NCBI GenBank assembly: GCA_963665735.1
Contig: OY762444.1
Location: 3,224,001 to 3,288,000, forward strand
Origin: CATOSK01 sp963665735
GTDB taxonomy: Bacteria > Chloroflexota > Dehalococcoidia > Lucifugimonadales > UBA3495
Length of the DNA: 64,000 nucleotides
Reading direction: 5' to 3'
Each line of letters begins with the position of its first letter. The first letter of the stretch is position 1. This document shows, in pieces, positions 26,889 through 33,293 of this stretch. The position numbers and the translations under genes are program-made. Below the pieces are notes generated by a model that did no database searches, was not told the DNA's origin, and saw only the letters and a program-made list of their open reading frames with translations.

Positions 26889-26925
26889 AGGGCCGTCATT
26901 CAGGCGGAAGCCGGAATCCAGCAAT
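26889..26925. repeat. REP-like half unit (family A)
   Basis: A single GTCATTCAGGCGGAAGCCGG hairpin, degenerate in the left arm, directly after the efflux operon. It ends in AATCCAGCAATCC. The gap 26877-27189 otherwise contains only the MITE-like element below. Confidence 0.6.
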
Positions 26926-27019
26926 CCTTGTCAAAGCCGGCGTTGGCCCTGTCTGATACCTTCGGGGCAAAAACAAAATCCCTCTTGCTTGGGGAAAGGG
27001 CGGAGCGAGGGTTTCGTCC

Positions 27020-27188
27020 CCAAGGGTCTTTTGATTTTCCGTCCACCCTGGAGGATGTCATTCTGAGCAAAGCGAAGAATCTAAAATTCTTGCCTTCGGC
27101 AACGTGGCCTTGCCCGTAGAATTTTAGACCCTTCACTTCGTTCAGGGTGACATGATGGTGGTTCAGGGCAGCAACCAAAAGACCTTGG
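27020..27188. mobile_element. MITE-like element (family B with terminal inverted repeats)
   Basis: About 169 bp bounded by CCAAGGGTCTTTTGATT on the left and AACCAAAAGACCTTGG on the right, imperfect inverted repeats. The interior is the family B sequence (GTCATTCTGAGCAAAGCGAA ... AATTTTAGACCCTTCACTTC). It encodes nothing. The right end stops one base before the stop codon of the VOC gene at 27190. No clear direct repeat flanks this copy. Confidence 0.6.
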
Positions 27189-27189
27189 C

Positions 27190-27642
27190 TTACTCGCTAG
27201 GCGTGTTGAACTGCACCAGAATGCCGTCCGGGTCGAGGACGTAAATGCTGCGGATGTCCCCGTCGGCGTTGGTAAAAGACTCCAGCGGCCCGGCCAACTC
27301 AACGCCCTTGGCGATTAACTCTTCCGTCAACCCCTTAACGTCCTTGACGCCGAAGGAAATATGGCTGATGCCAACCTCGTCCAGCTTGATGGGAACGCCG
27401 TCCGGGTCGTCCCCCGGGTGGCTGGTCAGGGTCAGGGTTGGGGCCGTCCCTTCCCCGTAGCTGAGGCTGACCCACCGCCGGGCCTGCCGCCGCCGCTTGT
27501 AGTTGTGCAGACGGCCCCCCTCGGTGGGGTCGGTCATCCGGTCTCCCAGCACCGTCATACCCAGAATATCCCGGTAGAACTCCAGGGACTTGTCCATGTC
27601 CCGAACGCAAATCCCGACATGGGTAACGCAGGTTGCTTCCAT
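27190..27642 (-). CDS. VOC family protein
   Basis: A 150-residue VOC protein, starting CVTHVGICVRDMDKSLEFYR (first His ligand and helix). It has the central ISHISFGVKDVKGL with the middle His and DPDGILVQFNTPSE at the C-terminus, where the usual Glu ligand is replaced by Gln in VQF. That substitution could alter metal binding. It is one of two VOC genes here on the same strand, 210 bp apart with a repeat between, so possibly not cotranscribed. Function not assignable. Confidence 0.8.
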   Translation of the reverse strand: MEATCVTHVGICVRDMDKSLEFYRDILGMTVLGDRMTDPTEGGRLHNYKRRRQARRWVSLSYGEGTAPTLTLTSHPGDDPDGVPIKLDEVGISHISFGVKDVKGLTEELIAKGVELAGPLESFTNADGDIRSIYVLDPDGILVQFNTPSE

Positions 27643-27751
27643 CGCGCCCGCCTCCGCTGAAAGTTAATCGTGGTTGATGCCGTCGGTTAACCTGACTGGC
27701 CCGCCGAACCCGCCATCAGTTCAACAGGATTGAAATAATGGCCAATTTGCC

Positions 27752-27814
27752 CGTTCGCCCTGAGCTTGTCGAAGGGCCGTCCGTTCATGGTTCGACGAGC
27801 TCACCACGAACGGA
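27752..27814. repeat. Imperfect inverted repeat of the CCGTTCGCCCTGAGC type
   Basis: Left arm CCGTTCGCCCTGAGCTTGTC with GAAGGG, right arm GGTTCGACGAGCTCACCAC with GAACGG. The same sort of inverted repeat is a common dispersed intergenic element in many environmental bacteria. It sits between two minus-strand VOC genes. Confidence 0.6.
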
Positions 27815-27852
27815 CTCCCGGTTTATCCATAAGTCCCAGGACGGTGACGGCC

Positions 27853-28263
27853 CTAATCCAAGGGCAATTCGTGAATCCAACCCGGTTCCGAAATGTCAAT
27901 CACCTGCCCGTTGGGGCCGGCCCACTTTTCCTCGGCCCGCGGCGGACGCGGCTGACCTTCCCCGGCCGTCTCCCGCCGCACAATCTCCGCGCCGTTAACC
28001 TCGGTAATCTTGGCCCCGGTCTCCGCCAGGCTGTCCACCTGGAAACCGATATGGTGAATCCCGTTGTAGTTGGGGCCGTTAGGCCCAACGTCGGCGTCAT
28101 CGTCCGTCTTGCACTTCAAGATGGTCAGGTTGATGAACCCGTCGGAAAGCTGGACTTGCCGGTCGTTGCGGGCAACCTCCTGCATATCAAACGCCTGCTT
28201 GTAGAAAGCCGCCACCTCGTCGGGATTTTCCGCGGTAATAGCGACGTGCTGAAGTCTGGCCAC
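27853..28263 (-). CDS. VOC family protein
   Basis: A 136-residue VOC protein with a GTG start preceded by GGAGGTG. Ligand positions are the His in RLQHVAITAENPDEVAAFY, the His in GIHHIGFQVDSL and a C-terminal segment IDISEPGWIHEL in which no Glu ligand is evident. A TATAAT-like box lies at 28293-28298 on the minus strand, giving a leader of about 25 bases. Substrate unknown. Confidence 0.8.
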   Translation of the reverse strand: MARLQHVAITAENPDEVAAFYKQAFDMQEVARNDRQVQLSDGFINLTILKCKTDDDADVGPNGPNYNGIHHIGFQVDSLAETGAKITEVNGAEIVRRETAGEGQPRPPRAEEKWAGPNGQVIDISEPGWIHELPLD

Positions 28264-28292
28264 GTTGGCACCTCCGGGGTAAATTTGCCCGC

Positions 28293-28298
28293 ATTATA
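28293..28298 (-). promoter_or_regulatory. -10 box (TATAAT) for VOC gene
   Basis: Minus-strand TATAAT, a perfect consensus -10, 30 bases upstream of the GTG start. No good -35 hexamer is seen at the right distance. Confidence 0.4.
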
Positions 28299-28403
28299 CC
28301 CCGTCCGCCGGCGCAGGGCATAACCCGCACGTGGCCCTGGTTTGCCTCCGCCTGGCTTAACCCAATCCCGCCTCATGTTGGGAATTTCGGCGGAGTCATT
28401 GCA

Positions 28404-28432
28404 TTGCAAAGGGTCGGGGATTGGGTTATGCT
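28404..28432 (+). promoter_or_regulatory. Predicted promoter upstream of structured leader
   Basis: TTGCAA (28404-28409), a 17-base spacer and TATGCT (28427-28432). A transcript from here would start near 28440 and include the hairpin region at 28498-28569. Confidence 0.4.
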
Positions 28433-28497
28433 TGCGCCGCTACCCGGTTGACCTGACAACACAACTCGCACTCATTTGGCCCGAAGGGGACATTCGT

Positions 28498-28569
28498 GTC
28501 TCCTGGCGGGTGCATTTGTGGCCGGGGCAGCCGGGTAGCATCGGTCCCCACCGACGCCAACCAGGAGAC
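28498..28569 (+). promoter_or_regulatory. Candidate structured 5' leader sequestering a Shine-Dalgarno
   Basis: A 9-bp perfect outer stem, GTCTCCTGG (28498-28506) with CCAGGAGAC (28561-28569), closes about 54 bases containing a TCGGT-CCCC-ACCGA hairpin and a GCCGGGGCAGCCGG segment. The right strand of the outer stem contains AGGAG, spaced 8 bases before the ATG at 28576. Opening and closing the stem could therefore control translation. I do not recognise it as a named riboswitch. Confidence 0.45.
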
Positions 28570-28575
28570 CCCATT

Positions 28576-28692
28576 ATGGCATTCATCCTCTCGTCCCTCA
28601 AACCATCCCCATCCCGCGGCCTTACCTCTCCCACCCGGGCGACATCGCTCACCCCGTCGGGTCTGACCGGTGCCTCTCCCCTGCTGGAATAA
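28576..28692 (+). CDS. Small ORF behind structured leader (38 aa)
   Basis: A 38-codon ORF with a well-placed AGGAG, encoding a Ser/Thr/Pro/Leu-rich peptide (MAFILSSLKPSPSRGL...SPLLE) with no known domain. It lies 84 bp upstream of a lipoprotein gene on the same strand. It could be a leader peptide, a genuine small protein, or chance; the Shine-Dalgarno pairing with the upstream stem is the main support. Confidence 0.35.
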   Translation: MAFILSSLKPSPSRGLTSPTRATSLTPSGLTGASPLLE

Positions 28693-28776
28693 CCCCCTTC
28701 AAACGCAACAGGTCTAACACCCTTTGCCAGTGCGTCCCGTACCGGCGGGCAAATTTGCATTTGAAGAGGTTTTTTC

Positions 28777-29406
28777 ATGTCTTTTTGCATTCGCGAATTT
28801 CTGAGGCGCACAACCGGGCCGATTCTGGCTCTGGGCGCGCTGACAATCCTCGCCATAATGGTTGGTTGCCAATCGGCGCAAGCCCCTCCCCAGACTGCGG
28901 CTTCGGTGAACTTGGCGCCAATTGAATTTCGGTTGACCGCCTTGGAGTCCCAAGCGGCCTACGCCGGGGGAACCCGGGAAAACGTCGCACTCATTGAACA
29001 GCGGGTGACCGAGTTGGAATCCCATCTGGCAACCGTCGCCGGGCAACTGACGGAGGTCAAAGCTATCACCAGCAGGACAGACCAACAGCTTTCCACGCTG
29101 CGGGACTCGATATATTACCTGCCACTGCTAACCCCTCCGCCGGCCTTCATACCGGAAGAGCAATCGGCCCACGAGGATGATGTAGAGAGTATTGGATTGC
29201 AGACTTCCGGCCAGCGCCAGAGCGCGGCTGACCGGGTAGTCAACGCCCAAACTCCCGCCCAGCAGGCCAAGGCCATGAAAGACTTGATAGACGCTAGCAA
29301 GGAACGGGTCAAGTTAGAAGAGCAGGCCGCCAAGCAACGCCGCTGGCAGGCCGCCGCCGAGGGCCGGACGATAGTACCCAGAGCCGACCCCTGGAGCTAC
29401 GACTAG
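28777..29406 (+). CDS. Putative lipoprotein with coiled-coil region
   Basis: A 209-residue exported protein. The basic N-terminus (IREFLRRTT) and hydrophobic stretch are followed by a lipobox-like IMVGC at about residues 27-31, so signal peptidase II processing and membrane anchoring are expected. The mature part has heptad-rich helices (LTALESQAAYAGG, IEQRVTELESHLATVAGQL), a Pro-rich linker and an amphipathic charged C-terminus with KERVKLEEQAAKQRRWQ. The Shine-Dalgarno is GAAGAGG. No family recognised. Confidence 0.65.
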   Translation: MSFCIREFLRRTTGPILALGALTILAIMVGCQSAQAPPQTAASVNLAPIEFRLTALESQAAYAGGTRENVALIEQRVTELESHLATVAGQLTEVKAITSRTDQQLSTLRDSIYYLPLLTPPPAFIPEEQSAHEDDVESIGLQTSGQRQSAADRVVNAQTPAQQAKAMKDLIDASKERVKLEEQAAKQRRWQAAAEGRTIVPRADPWSYD

Positions 29407-29836
29407 AAGAGCCGATGTGTTCGCCCCGTCGCCGGGAGTGAATGCCGTCAGCGCCGCCCATTTTCGACAAAAGAAGCCCTTGTTGGTACTTGTGACACAC
29501 TAGCCATAACTACTTACGGATATTATCGCGTTTGCAAATGGAATATCCTCCTCTTGCCCAACCCGTAGGATTGGCGCCCTGTTCCCCTCCCAGCCCGGGT
29601 TGAGAGACACGGCTGGTATGTGATAAGTTGTTATGTAATCTTGAAAACGCGAACTCAGACTCCCGGTTAGCGCGGGGTGGGCAAATCCCGCTGGGCAGGG
29701 TCTGACAAGAGCCTATCCCAATTTCCCGTGCTGCTCTGCCCATGCTGCTCTGACGGAAGCGCCGGGCAATTCATTATCTTTCCTTGACGCTGACCAAGGA
29801 CAACTATAACCGCGGGAACCTGGCTGCCTCCCTTCT
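29407..29836. other. Intergenic region without recognisable gene
   Basis: About 430 bp between two lipoprotein genes. I see no ORF with a ribosome-binding site and no repeat of the local families. It ends in the promoter at 29837. Confidence 0.5.
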
Positions 29837-29864
29837 TTGACAAATCGGGGGAATCGCTTACTAT
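29837..29864 (+). promoter_or_regulatory. Promoter of lipoprotein gene
   Basis: TTGACA (perfect -35, 29837-29842), a 16-base spacer and TACTAT (29859-29864). It is about 23 bases upstream of the ribosome-binding site AGGTGA. Confidence 0.55.
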
Positions 29865-29893
29865 TGCACCCAAACGGTTGACAGGTGATCCCC

Positions 29894-30556
29894 ATGAAAA
29901 ATCTGGTCATCGCCCTCGCCGTCATCGTAACGCTGACCGCCTGCCAGGCAGCCGCGGCCCCGGGCCTTCCTGAGCCGACCCCGGAACCCCTTCCCACCCC
30001 AACGGCGCGTCCGGCCGGGGAGGATAGAATCGAACAACTGGAGGAACGGCTGGAAGACCTGACGAACGTCCTGGAAACGCTGGGGAAGGTTCCCGCTCCA
30101 ATACTGCCCCAGGTAGTGGAACCCGCCGAAGACCTCTTTCGGGTGAAACGCCTGGAAGAGGAGAACCGGGAACTGGAACTCCGATTGGCCTCAACCCAGG
30201 AGGAACTGGCGGCGGAACGGGAATTCCGGCAAAAGCTGCTGAACGAAATGGAAGAAACCCTGTTCCGGTCCTGGCAGGCTTACTACAAGACCCCGGTGGG
30301 CGAAGAAGACCCCAACATTTTGCAGGTATGCTCCACCCTGGGCGGCCTGCTGCCCTACGAAACCGCCGACTACACCCTGGGGCACCAGGGATACTGCCTC
30401 CGTCTCCACCAGGACATGGCCCACCTGAAAACTCTGTTGGACATGGCCCAAAGTTGCATCCCCACCGACCCGGGTCTCCGGTCTGAGCAAAGGACCGTTC
30501 CCGACCACTGCGTGCTTCGCCGTTCCGGGCTTGACAACCCGCTTTCCAATCCCTGA
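29894..30556 (+). CDS. Putative lipoprotein with Pro-rich linker and coiled coil
   Basis: A 220-residue protein starting MKNLVIALAVIVTL with the lipobox LTAC near residue 17. The mature chain begins with a Pro/Ala/Glu-rich flexible linker (LPEPTPEPLPTPTARP), then coiled-coil helices (RIEQLEERLEDLTNVLETL and RLEEENRELELRLASTQEEL). A C-terminal globular part with four cysteines that could pair outside the cell follows. ATG 29894 is chosen over GTG 29885 because AGGTGA is the ribosome site. Function unknown; such stalked lipoproteins are common in monoderm Chloroflexota. Confidence 0.65.
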   Translation: MKNLVIALAVIVTLTACQAAAAPGLPEPTPEPLPTPTARPAGEDRIEQLEERLEDLTNVLETLGKVPAPILPQVVEPAEDLFRVKRLEEENRELELRLASTQEELAAEREFRQKLLNEMEETLFRSWQAYYKTPVGEEDPNILQVCSTLGGLLPYETADYTLGHQGYCLRLHQDMAHLKTLLDMAQSCIPTDPGLRSEQRTVPDHCVLRRSGLDNPLSNP

Positions 30557-30632
30557 CCACCTTCGGCGCCAACCCCGACGGAAGCAACGGCAACCACGCC
30601 CTATTAGAGTGGAAAGAAAGAACGGGAAGTAA

Positions 30633-30707
30633 TGGAGCCGGTGAAGGGAGTCGAACCCTTGACCTACGGTTTACGAAACCGTTGCTCTGCCACTGAGCTA
30701 CACCGGC
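30633..30707 (-). tRNA. tRNA-Thr (anticodon CGT)
   Basis: Acceptor GCCGGTG pairs with CACCGGC; D-arm GCTCAGTGGCAGAGC; anticodon arm ACGGT-TTCGTAA-ACCGT gives anticodon CGT (reads ACG); T-arm AGGGTTCGACTCCCT with the TTCGA motif. The 3' CCA is encoded at 30633-30635. Confidence 0.95.
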
Positions 30708-30724
30708 TGGCGATTGCTACGTCT

Positions 30725-30754
30725 AGTATATCACCGCAACGGCCTTTCATCCAA
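30725..30754 (-). promoter_or_regulatory. Predicted promoter of tRNA-Thr
   Basis: Minus-strand TTGGAT, 18-base spacer, TATACT, ending about 18 bases before the mature tRNA 5' end. Confidence 0.45.
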
Positions 30755-30819
30755 AACCTGCGTCCCGTCTTTCCGGCCAATCGCATTATAAATCGCCCCG
30801 GTAGCCTCGCCCGGCGGGA

Positions 30820-30965
30820 TGTAATTCTGAGCGCAGCGAAGAATCTAAAGCTCTTGCTGTCAACCAATTTTCGACTCCCGGAGAGGCTTTTGGCGGAGGA
30901 TTTTAGACCTGGGTGAAAAATCGTTCAGGGTGACATGATGAAGTTCAGGGTTATGCGCTGAAGTT
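30820..30965. repeat. Family B repeat, extended copy
   Basis: TAATTCTGAGCGCAGCGAAG and AATCTAAAGCTCTTGC open it; TTTTAGACC and TTCAGGGTGACATGATG follow, then the tail GTTCAGGGTTATGCGCTGAA shared with the 20.9-kb copy. The remaining sequence to 31096 includes a degenerate C/G-rich repeat (GCCCTCCCCCTGAATAGGG). No gene is seen in 30708-31096. Confidence 0.7.
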
Positions 30966-31096
30966 AAAACTCGATTGCCCTGATGTCGTCACCCCAAAAC
31001 CGGCCAACGCCAATAACAAAATGCCCTCCCCCTGAATAGGGAAAGGGTTGGGGGGTGATACCGCCGCCAAGTTTCCCGTAGGACGGAAAAAGCCCG

Positions 31097-32008
31097 TCAC
31101 TCGAAGCCGATGGAACGGAGAAACCGCCGCAATTCCGCGACACATTCCTCCGGCTTTTCCAGTTGCAGGAAATGGGTCGTTTCGGGAAGGAAATCGTAAT
31201 CCACGTCAACCAATTCGCCGGGCTGAAACGAAGGCAGGTAGGAAAAGGGCAAGGTGGGGTCGGCTCCAATAACCTTGATGGGGCAGCCAATGGCGTCAAA
31301 GTCCACCAGGGCCGCAAACGCTCTGGCGTAGTCCGACACCTGCGCCTCATATTCCCGCGGGCATCTAAGGACGTATCCTCCCCCCGATTCGTCCTCCCGC
31401 AGCGTCGTCCTGGCCATCAACTCCCACACCCCCGGAACCATGCGCCGGAAAGCCGGCGCTATCGGCAAAACGTCCGTAAACTGGGACAGGGTGGTGAACC
31501 GCTCCGTCCGGCTGCGGGTAATCGCGGCGGCCCGCTTCAACGCCGCCTCAAATTCCTCATGGCCGTCTTCCGGTTGGTACAGGGTGGGGTCGAACAGGGC
31601 CAACCCCGCGTAAGCGTCGCCGGCGGCTGACGACAGCAGCGTCGCCAGACCCGAAACGGAATGGTACACCCCCACGGTAGGTTTCTTCCCATAACGGCCT
31701 TCAATCGCCTCGACAATGGCGTCGTGGTCCTGGACAAAGCTGACAAAGGTATGATTGTGAAGCGACCCGACCCTGTTCCAACCGTGGTTTCTCAGATCGT
31801 AGAGCATTAGCTCAAAGTCGTCGGCCAGCAGGGACCAGAAGGGGTAGTACAGGTCAATCGCCAGCCCGTTGCCGTGACTCATCACCAGCCGGGGGCCGGC
31901 GGGGTTGCCGTGACGCCGCAGCGCAATGACCGTCTCATCGTCCACGCGCACTTGGTGAACGGAAAGCGGCTCCGGTATCTCCCACACCTTTTCCAGGTCG
32001 GTCGTCAA
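31097..32008 (-). CDS. Alpha/beta hydrolase, last gene of PKS operon
   Basis: A 303-residue alpha/beta hydrolase. The oxyanion-loop motif SHGNG lies at about 44-48. The nucleophile elbow is atypical: YHSVSG at 115-120, where the first Gly of GxSxG is Tyr and the second Ser; Ser117 is the likely nucleophile. A C-terminal His in PETTHFLQLEKPE fits the triad. Located 28 bp after the phosphopantetheinyl transferase gene, it is a candidate type II thioesterase or product-releasing hydrolase for the PKS, which lacks a terminal thioesterase. That link is inferred from position. Confidence 0.75.
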   Translation of the reverse strand: MTTDLEKVWEIPEPLSVHQVRVDDETVIALRRHGNPAGPRLVMSHGNGLAIDLYYPFWSLLADDFELMLYDLRNHGWNRVGSLHNHTFVSFVQDHDAIVEAIEGRYGKKPTVGVYHSVSGLATLLSSAAGDAYAGLALFDPTLYQPEDGHEEFEAALKRAAAITRSRTERFTTLSQFTDVLPIAPAFRRMVPGVWELMARTTLREDESGGGYVLRCPREYEAQVSDYARAFAALVDFDAIGCPIKVIGADPTLPFSYLPSFQPGELVDVDYDFLPETTHFLQLEKPEECVAELRRFLRSIGFE

Positions 32009-32036
32009 GTCTGGACCTTTATATCCAAAGATTTGT

Positions 32037-32843
32037 TCAGCCCTGGGAATCGGAATCCAGGGCCGAATCGGCGTAAGGTTCCAATTCGTGGGCCAGGGCG
32101 GCGGCGAAATCCTCGCCCCCGATGTCCTCCAACCGCCACTCGACTTCGGGAAGGTGGGGAAACCGGAATACGCCCGTTGTTTCCCCCCGCCGGATGTTGA
32201 GCGGCGTCTGGAACCGGGCGATGTCGGTGGAAAAGCCCGTCCCCAGGGCCTTGATTAACGCTTCCTTGCACGTCCAATAGCGGTAAAACCGGCGCAGCTT
32301 TTCCGATTCTGGCGCCGCCGCCAACTCCGCTTGTTCCTGCGGCCCCATTGCCGCCTCAATCAAACCGTCCAGGTGGCGTTTGGGTACTATCTCTTCCACG
32401 TCTATACCCAGCCGTCCCTGTTTAGCCAGGGCAATCAGGCCGTGGTTCACGCTGTGGCTGACGTTAAAACTGATGTTGGCGGCCTTCCCCCGTACCGTCG
32501 CCAAGGGTTTGCCGTAACGGGATTCCCCAAAGGTCAGGTCGGCGTTATCGCAGCCAAGGCGGTCACACAAAAGAGACCGCAGGGCCGCCCGGCATAAGGC
32601 GAACCGATGCCGCGGCCCAGGGAACAGATAGCGGCGCCACCGGCCCAGTTCCCTTTCGTCCAGCCACCCCAGCGCGTCCGCCTGCCGGAGGGGATGGGGC
32701 GCCAGGTCAACGTGGACTACGGTAACGCCGCCGGTCTTGACGAAAAGACGCCGCCAAGTCCCGGCCGCCGGTTCCGATATGTCTCCGGTTTCCGGCCCGA
32801 TAACCGCCAAGCCTCTATCGGGGAGGCGTCCCGTCTCTGCCAT
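32037..32843 (-). CDS. Sfp-type 4'-phosphopantetheinyl transferase
   Basis: Transfers phosphopantetheine from CoA to a carrier-protein Ser. The 268-residue, two-lobed Sfp architecture is clear: FNVSHS at 126-131, the Mg-binding GIDVE at 146-150 and WTCKEALIKALG at 190-201 (K/E of the W.xKEA.xKa.G signature). It lies 15 bp after the free ACP gene and is codirectional with the PKS, so it is presumably dedicated to activating the PKS ACP and the free ACP. Confidence 0.93.
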   Translation of the reverse strand: MAETGRLPDRGLAVIGPETGDISEPAAGTWRRLFVKTGGVTVVHVDLAPHPLRQADALGWLDERELGRWRRYLFPGPRHRFALCRAALRSLLCDRLGCDNADLTFGESRYGKPLATVRGKAANISFNVSHSVNHGLIALAKQGRLGIDVEEIVPKRHLDGLIEAAMGPQEQAELAAAPESEKLRRFYRYWTCKEALIKALGTGFSTDIARFQTPLNIRRGETTGVFRFPHLPEVEWRLEDIGGEDFAAALAHELEPYADSALDSDSQG

Positions 32844-32858
32844 TTTCGTCCGGCGGTC

Positions 32859-33104
32859 TTAACCCGTCCGGGAATCTACCAACTGCACCAGGTCGCCCAC
32901 CGAGCTTACGTCGGCGCAGTCGGCAACATTAAACTCCAGGCCGAACTCATCGGCAACCAACTTGGCGAAGGCGACGAAATCCACCGAGGAAACGCCGGAA
33001 TCCCGCAGGCTGGCACTGGTATCAAGGGGCTGCCCCGCCGTGCGTCCGTCAATTTCCAGGTTATCGTCCACCAGTTTCCTGATTCTTTCTTCCGTGGTAG
33101 GCAT
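32859..33104 (-). CDS. Stand-alone acyl carrier protein
   Basis: An 81-residue ACP-fold protein. The phosphopantetheine site is the second Ser in DSGVSSVDF (about residue 40), where the common DSL is SSV as in many specialised-metabolism ACPs. Helices 2 and 3 (VDFVAFAKLVADEFGLEF) follow. It is downstream of a PKS whose last module ends without an ACP, and upstream of a phosphopantetheinyl transferase, so it probably supplies that missing carrier in trans. ATG 33104 has GAGAGGA upstream. Confidence 0.85.
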   Translation of the reverse strand: MPTTEERIRKLVDDNLEIDGRTAGQPLDTSASLRDSGVSSVDFVAFAKLVADEFGLEFNVADCADVSSVGDLVQLVDSRTG

Positions 33105-33235
33105 CAAATCCTCTCCCTAAATTCCATCGGGTCTGCGTGAATTTTGACCCGATTCAGGTTAGCTAGATTGACCCCCAAAGTCAATCTGACGCTGCCCGCC
33201 GGCCAGGGTTTTTCAATTTCCCGGCCACTCTTCAG

Positions 33236-33276
33236 TATGTAATTCTGAGCAAAGCGAAGAATCCAAAATTCTTGCC
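33236..33276. repeat. Family B half unit in the PKS-ACP gap
   Basis: TATGTAATTCTGAGCAAAGC and GAAGAATCCAAAATTCTTGCC only; the closing TTTTAGACC half is missing. It sits just past the PKS stop codon. Confidence 0.65.
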
Positions 33277-33293
33277 TCCGTCAACGCCGCCAC

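Noticed and set aside
27738..28323. Plus-strand ORFs over the VOC gene at 27853
   Set aside because: They include the dispersed inverted repeat and antisense of a clear VOC gene.
28342..28692. A 116-residue ORF covering the structured leader
   Set aside because: It translates through the hairpin without a ribosome site; only the last 38 codons have one.
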